Shown here: in pieces, positions 60,520-64,000 of the stretch
How positions within the stretch are numbered: position 1 is the first letter of the stretch
Layout of the letters: every line of letters starts with the position of its first letter
Source of the DNA: Serpentinicella sp031432315
GTDB taxonomy: Bacteria; Bacillota; Clostridia; Peptostreptococcales; Natronincolaceae
Assembly (NCBI RefSeq): GCF_031432315.1
Contig: NZ_JAVKGO010000013.1
Coordinates: 1-64,000 of the forward strand
Length of the DNA stretch: 64,000 nucleotides
Reading direction: 5' to 3'
The notes under the pieces: generated by a model
Told to the model about the DNA's origin: nothing
Seen by the model: the letters and a program-made list of their open reading frames with translations, nothing else
Databases searched by the model: none
Made by a program: the position numbers and the translations under genes

Positions 60520-61164
60520 ATGGGAAAACAACAGGGTAATATTTCTACAGCAGTTATTAGAAGGCTGCCAAAGTATCATCGTTATTTAAAAGATCTATTA
60601 GATCGAGAAGTATACCGAATATCTTCAAAAGAGCTTAGCGTACTAACTGGATTTACAGCGTCACAGATACGCCAAGATTTAAATAATTTTGGTGGATTCG
60701 GACAACAGGGGTATGGCTACAATGTAGAAGAATTATATAAAGAAATACGTAGCATTATGGGATTGACAAAGACCTATAATACAGTTATCGTAGGTTATGG
60801 AAACCTAGGACAAGCAATTGCAAATTATACAAGCTTTGAAAAATCAGGATTCAGTTTAAAAGGATTATTTGACACTAATCCTGAAATAATTGGAAACAAA
60901 GTAAAAGATATTTACATTCACGCTTTAGATGAAATGGAAAATTTCCTCAAGAATAATCAAATTGATATTGCAATTATTTCAACACCAAAAGCTTATGCAC
61001 AAGATATTGCTACAAGGATAAGTAAGGCTGGAGTGCCAGGAATTTGGAACTTTGCACCCGTAGATTTAAAAGTCCCAGAAGGTGTTATTGTGGAGAATGT
61101 TCACTTAAGCGACAGTTTGTTTATTTTATCTTATTTAATAAGCAATCAAGAAGATGTGGAGTAA
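60520..61164 (+). CDS. rex: Redox-sensing transcriptional repressor Rex
   Basis: A 214-residue Rex. The protein senses the NADH/NAD ratio and releases DNA when NADH is high, de-repressing fermentation genes. The N-terminal winged helix is AVIRRLPKYHRYLKDLLDREVYRISSKELSVLTGFTASQIRQDLNNFGGFGQQGYGY. The Rossmann fold begins with VIVGYGNLGQAIANY near residue 90, and the C-terminal helix that swaps between subunits follows GIWNFAPVDLKVPEGVIVENVHLSDSL. It has a Rex site in its own promoter and two more lie ahead of the bcd-etf operon just downstream. Confidence 0.97.
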   Translation: MGKQQGNISTAVIRRLPKYHRYLKDLLDREVYRISSKELSVLTGFTASQIRQDLNNFGGFGQQGYGYNVEELYKEIRSIMGLTKTYNTVIVGYGNLGQAIANYTSFEKSGFSLKGLFDTNPEIIGNKVKDIYIHALDEMENFLKNNQIDIAIISTPKAYAQDIATRISKAGVPGIWNFAPVDLKVPEGVIVENVHLSDSLFILSYLISNQEDVE

Positions 61165-61231
61165 GCAGAGCAAACAAATTTAAAACTTACACATGAAAAA
61201 AGCTTTACAATAGCTTTTTCTATAAAAGATT

Positions 61232-61249
61232 TTGTTAATTTGTTAACAA
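61232..61249. promoter_or_regulatory. Rex operator 1 upstream of bcd
   Basis: TTGTTAATTTGTTAACAA, a perfect TTGTTAA-N4-TTAACAA palindrome. It lies shortly after rex and 250 bases before bcd. Confidence 0.85.
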
Positions 61250-61448
61250 AAAAGACATAGTTCGTCTAGGATTGTATTATCTTATTACAAAAAATAGTAT
61301 TGCACAAAAATACAAAATATATAATATATTTTGTAAAATAAAAGTTTGACAATAAAATCACAAATTTCAACAAATAAATACATTAATTTTTTTATCAAAC
61401 CTTGTTAAAAATTTGGCATACTTATTGCACTATATAGTGCTGAGTTTG

Positions 61449-61466
61449 TCGTTAATATATTAACAA
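61449..61466. promoter_or_regulatory. Rex operator 2 in the bcd leader/promoter
   Basis: TCGTTAATATATTAACAA, one mismatch from the Rex consensus, is 34 bases before the bcd start. A separate 14-bp perfect palindrome GCACTATATAGTGC sits just upstream at 61427-61440. The remaining gap (61250-61426) is AT-rich with a TTGACA at 61346-61351 but no obvious partner -10. Confidence 0.75.
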
Positions 61467-61499
61467 TAAAGTAAGATATAAATTAAGGAGGGAAATGGT

Positions 61500-62636
61500 G
61501 TGAATTTTAACTTAACTAAGGAACAAGAAATGATTCAAAAAATGATTAGAGATTTCACAGAAAATGAAGTACAGCCTTTAGCTGCAGAAGTGGATGAGAA
61601 CCACAGATTTCCAACAGAAACTGTTGAGAAAATGGCTAAGTATGGATTGTTAGGTATGATTATTCCTAAACAATATGGTGGTGCTGGAGCTGATGATTTA
61701 AGCTACGCTATGGTAGTAGAAGAATTATCAAGAGCCTGTGCAACAACAGGAGTTATTGAGTCAGCACACAGTTCTTTATGCTGTTGGCCAATTATTAAAT
61801 TTGGTAATGATGAGCAAAAGAAAAGATTTTTACCAGACTTAGCAAAAGGTAAATTAGGTGCTTTTGGATTAACTGAGCCAAATGCAGGAACAGATGCAGC
61901 TGGACAACAAACAACTGCAGTTCTTGATGGTGATGAGTATGTAATCAATGGATCTAAAATCTTTATTACAAATGGTGGATACGCAGAAACATACATCGTA
62001 ATTGCTGTTACAGATAGAGCAAAAGGTGTTAAAGGAACAAGTGCATTTATTGTTGACAGTTCTACACCAGGATTCTCGATTGGTAAAGTGGAGAAAAAAT
62101 TAGGTATTAAAGGTTCTTCAACAACTGAATTAGTATTTGAAAACATGAGAATACCTAAAGCAAACTTACTTGGAAAAGAAGGACAAGGATTTAAAATTGC
62201 TATGCAAACATTAGATGGTGGTAGAATTGGTATCGCTGCTCAAGCCCTAGGAATCGCTCAAGGTGCTTTAGACGAAACAATTAAATATGTTCAAGAAAGA
62301 GAGCAATTTGGTAGACCATTATCTAAATTCCAAAATACACAATTCCAAATAGCAGATATGGAAACAAAAATACAAGCATCTAGACACTTAGTTTATAGTG
62401 CAGCTTGTGCGAAGCAAGAAGGCAAACCATATGCTAAGTTAGCTGCTATGGCAAAATTATTTGCTGCAGAAACATCTATGGAAGTAACAACTAAAGCAGT
62501 ACAATTACATGGTGGATACGGATACACTGCTGATTATCCTGTAGAAAGAATGATGAGAGATGCAAAAATCACTGAAATCTACGAAGGAACTTCAGAAGTT
62601 CAAAAAATGGTAATCGCAGGAAGCGTTATTAAATAA
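61500..62636 (+). CDS. bcd: Short-chain acyl-CoA dehydrogenase (butyryl-CoA dehydrogenase type)
   Basis: A 378-residue FAD-dependent acyl-CoA dehydrogenase, the enoyl-CoA reductase of anaerobic acid or amino acid fermentation when paired with Etf. Motifs are AFGLTEPNAGTDAAGQQTTAV (substrate and FAD), FITNGGYAETYIVIAVT and the C-terminal MMRDAKITEIYEGTSEVQKMVIA, whose Glu in YEGT is the catalytic base of this family. It starts at GTG behind AAGGAGGG. etfB and etfA follow at once, so electron bifurcation from NADH to ferredoxin and the enoyl-CoA is likely. Rex sites upstream suggest redox control. The exact acyl chain is unproven. Confidence 0.92.
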   Translation: MNFNLTKEQEMIQKMIRDFTENEVQPLAAEVDENHRFPTETVEKMAKYGLLGMIIPKQYGGAGADDLSYAMVVEELSRACATTGVIESAHSSLCCWPIIKFGNDEQKKRFLPDLAKGKLGAFGLTEPNAGTDAAGQQTTAVLDGDEYVINGSKIFITNGGYAETYIVIAVTDRAKGVKGTSAFIVDSSTPGFSIGKVEKKLGIKGSSTTELVFENMRIPKANLLGKEGQGFKIAMQTLDGGRIGIAAQALGIAQGALDETIKYVQEREQFGRPLSKFQNTQFQIADMETKIQASRHLVYSAACAKQEGKPYAKLAAMAKLFAAETSMEVTTKAVQLHGGYGYTADYPVERMMRDAKITEIYEGTSEVQKMVIAGSVIK

Positions 62637-62653
62637 TAAGGGAGGTCGTTCAA

Positions 62654-63442
62654 GTGAAAATCGTTGTTTGTGTAAAACAAGTTCCAGATACAAATGAAGT
62701 TAAAATCGATCCTGTTAAAGGGACACTAATTCGTGATGGAGTACCTAGTATTCTAAATCCAGATGACCAACATGCCGTAGAAGAGGCGTTAAGAATAAAA
62801 GATTCAAATCCTGAGGCTCATGTAACAGTTATTACAATGGGACCACCTCAAGCGAAAGAAGTATTATTAGAATGTTTAGCAATGGGCGCAGATAGAGCGA
62901 TCCTAGTAAGTGATAGAGCTTTTGCAGGTGCAGATACTTGGGCTACATCTGAAACTTTAGCAGGAGCAATCAGAAGATTAGATGGATATGACGTAATCTT
63001 CTGTGGAAGACAAGCGATTGATGGAGATACAGCTCAGGTTGGACCACAGATTGCAGAAAGATTACAAATACCTCAAGTAACTTATGTTGAAGGTTTCGAA
63101 GACAAAGGAAGCAACTTTGTTGTAAGAAGACAATTAGAAGATGGTTATGAAATGGTACAAGTTCAAAAGCCAGCTTTATTCACAGCAATTCAAGAATTAA
63201 ACGAGCCAAGATACGCATCAATTCCAGGAATCGTTACAGCTTGTAGAGAAAAAGAAGTAGAAGTGTTCAATGTAGATGACATTGAAGTAGATAGAAAGCA
63301 AATCGGTCTAGAAGGATCACCTACACAGGTTAAGCGTTCATTCACACCTGAAGCAAAAGGAAAAGGTGTTATGCTTAAAGGGTCTTCAAAAGAAATGGCT
63401 GAGCAATTAATTGTAAACTTAAAGAAAAAGCATTTAATATAG
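62654..63442 (+). CDS. etfB: Electron transfer flavoprotein beta subunit EtfB
   Basis: A 262-residue EtfB. KIVVCVKQVPDTNEVKIDPVKGTLIRDGVPSILNPDDQHAVEEALRIKDS opens it, and VIFCGRQAIDGDTAQVGPQIAERLQIPQVTYV is the signature near residue 118 that helps bind the second cofactor. In bifurcating Etf this subunit binds NADH and a FAD. The start is GTG behind GGGAGGTC, 17 bases after bcd. It forms a heterodimer with EtfA. Confidence 0.97.
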   Translation: MKIVVCVKQVPDTNEVKIDPVKGTLIRDGVPSILNPDDQHAVEEALRIKDSNPEAHVTVITMGPPQAKEVLLECLAMGADRAILVSDRAFAGADTWATSETLAGAIRRLDGYDVIFCGRQAIDGDTAQVGPQIAERLQIPQVTYVEGFEDKGSNFVVRRQLEDGYEMVQVQKPALFTAIQELNEPRYASIPGIVTACREKEVEVFNVDDIEVDRKQIGLEGSPTQVKRSFTPEAKGKGVMLKGSSKEMAEQLIVNLKKKHLI

Positions 63443-63462
63443 TATAAGGGGAGGTTAAGAAA

Positions 63463-64000
63463 ATGCCAGTACGAATTATAGAAGATAAATGTAAAGGTTG
63501 TACACTATGTATTGGGGCTTGTCCTTTCGGAGCCTTAGAAATGGTAAACAGAGTAGCAGTTATGAATGAAAACTGTACCCACTGTGGTGCTTGTATAGAT
63601 TCTTGTAACTTTGATGCAATTATCGAAGAAAAAATCGAAACAGAAGAAAAAGATTTAAGTGCTTACAAAGGTGTATGGGTATTTGCTGAGCAAAGACAAG
63701 GTGAGTTAATGCCAGTAGCTGCTGAATTATTAGGAGAAGGAAGAAAAATCGCTAATGAAATCGGTGTTGAATTAAGTGCTGTTCTTCTAGGAAACAAAGT
63801 TGATGGATTAGCTAAAGACCTAATTGCATACGGTGCAGATAAAGTATATGTTGCTAATGATAGATTATTAGAAACATTTACAACTGACGGATATACAAAA
63901 GTTATGACAGAAATGATTAACGAGTATAAGCCAGAGATCGTATTAGTAGGCGCAACGCATATTGGTAGAGACTTAGCACCTAGAGTTGCAGCAAGAGTAG
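63463..64000 (+). CDS. etfA: EtfA with N-terminal ferredoxin domain, truncated by the window end
   Basis: The first 179 residues of an electron transfer flavoprotein alpha subunit are present; the gene runs off the window. It opens with a two-cluster ferredoxin domain: KCKGCTLCIGACPFGALEM and ENCTHCGACIDSCNFDAI, both CxxCxxCxxxC. After that comes the EtfA N-terminal domain (GVWVFAEQRQGELMPVAAELLGEGRKIANEIGVELSAVLLG, then EIVLVGATHIGRDLAPRVAARV). Such extended EtfA proteins occur in anaerobes, for example the caffeyl-CoA reductase Etf, where the clusters pass electrons. The FAD-binding C-terminal half is outside the window. Confidence 0.95.
   Translation, partial: MPVRIIEDKCKGCTLCIGACPFGALEMVNRVAVMNENCTHCGACIDSCNFDAIIEEKIETEEKDLSAYKGVWVFAEQRQGELMPVAAELLGEGRKIANEIGVELSAVLLGNKVDGLAKDLIAYGADKVYVANDRLLETFTTDGYTKVMTEMINEYKPEIVLVGATHIGRDLAPRVAARV

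Overview
The window reads as a chromosomal segment of a low-GC, Gram-positive, motile anaerobe of the class Clostridia. Gene content and order recall Alkaliphilus and its relatives, but that genus placement is an inference. The support is strong AGGAGG-type ribosome binding sites, an S-box riboswitch, Rex control of an acyl-CoA dehydrogenase/Etf operon, an EtfA with an N-terminal ferredoxin domain, FliW/CsrA next to flagellin, a raiA RNA upstream of hpf, and many short intergenic palindromes.

Layout. 1-6253: a repeat-rich intergenic region, a small membrane protein, SAM riboswitch-metK, recD2, comF. 6329-12987: a late flagellar block (yvyF-like, flgM, flgN, flgK, flgL, fliW, csrA, short flagellin). 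13055-29026: a flagellin-glycosylation island. It holds two Maf/DUF115 proteins, all six pseudaminic-acid genes (pseB, C, F, H, G, I), an alkaline-phosphatase-superfamily protein, and four genes that match the enzyme set of the Campylobacter jejuni cytidine-diphosphoramidate pathway (nucleotidyltransferase, APS-kinase-like, PEP-synthase-like, glutamine amidotransferase). 29166-34278: aldehyde dehydrogenase, a REP-associated tyrosine transposase (RAYT) flanked by its probable repeats, an NSS symporter with a 33-residue small subunit, and an aminotransferase IV. 34679-37523: flaG, fliD, fliS and a FliT-like chaperone. 37570-43490: raiA RNA, hpf, DUF5317, secA, and prfB with its programmed frameshift. 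43802-51406: yaaR, a 1364-residue FliK/YlqG-like protein, an FlhB-C/YlqH-like protein, a long flagellin and a second FliS. 51790-57733: tex, tsaE, tsaB, rimI, tsaD. 57829-64000: a small ORF, a DnaA-box cluster, an ABC-F ATPase, rex, bcd, etfB and a truncated etfA.

Regulation. Five flagellar transcription units carry a sigma-28 type promoter of the form TAAA-N16-nCCGATAn (flgM, hag, flaG-fliD, the giant YlqG-like gene, long flagellin), all with identical spacing. yaaR has a partial one. Rex has a probable operator in its own promoter and two more upstream of bcd-etfBA. The short flagellin has a structured leader next to fliW-csrA, which fits FliW-CsrA-flagellin partner switching.

Most notable. 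(i) A possible phosphoramidate-decorated, pseudaminic-acid-based flagellin glycan, a combination I do not know to have been described. (ii) A RAYT with composite palindromes A+B, plus a 3.3-unit tandem array of them elsewhere. (iii) Twin 190-bp MITE-like elements in front of two flagellar operons. (iv) Two DnaA-box clusters 20 kb apart without a dnaA gene.
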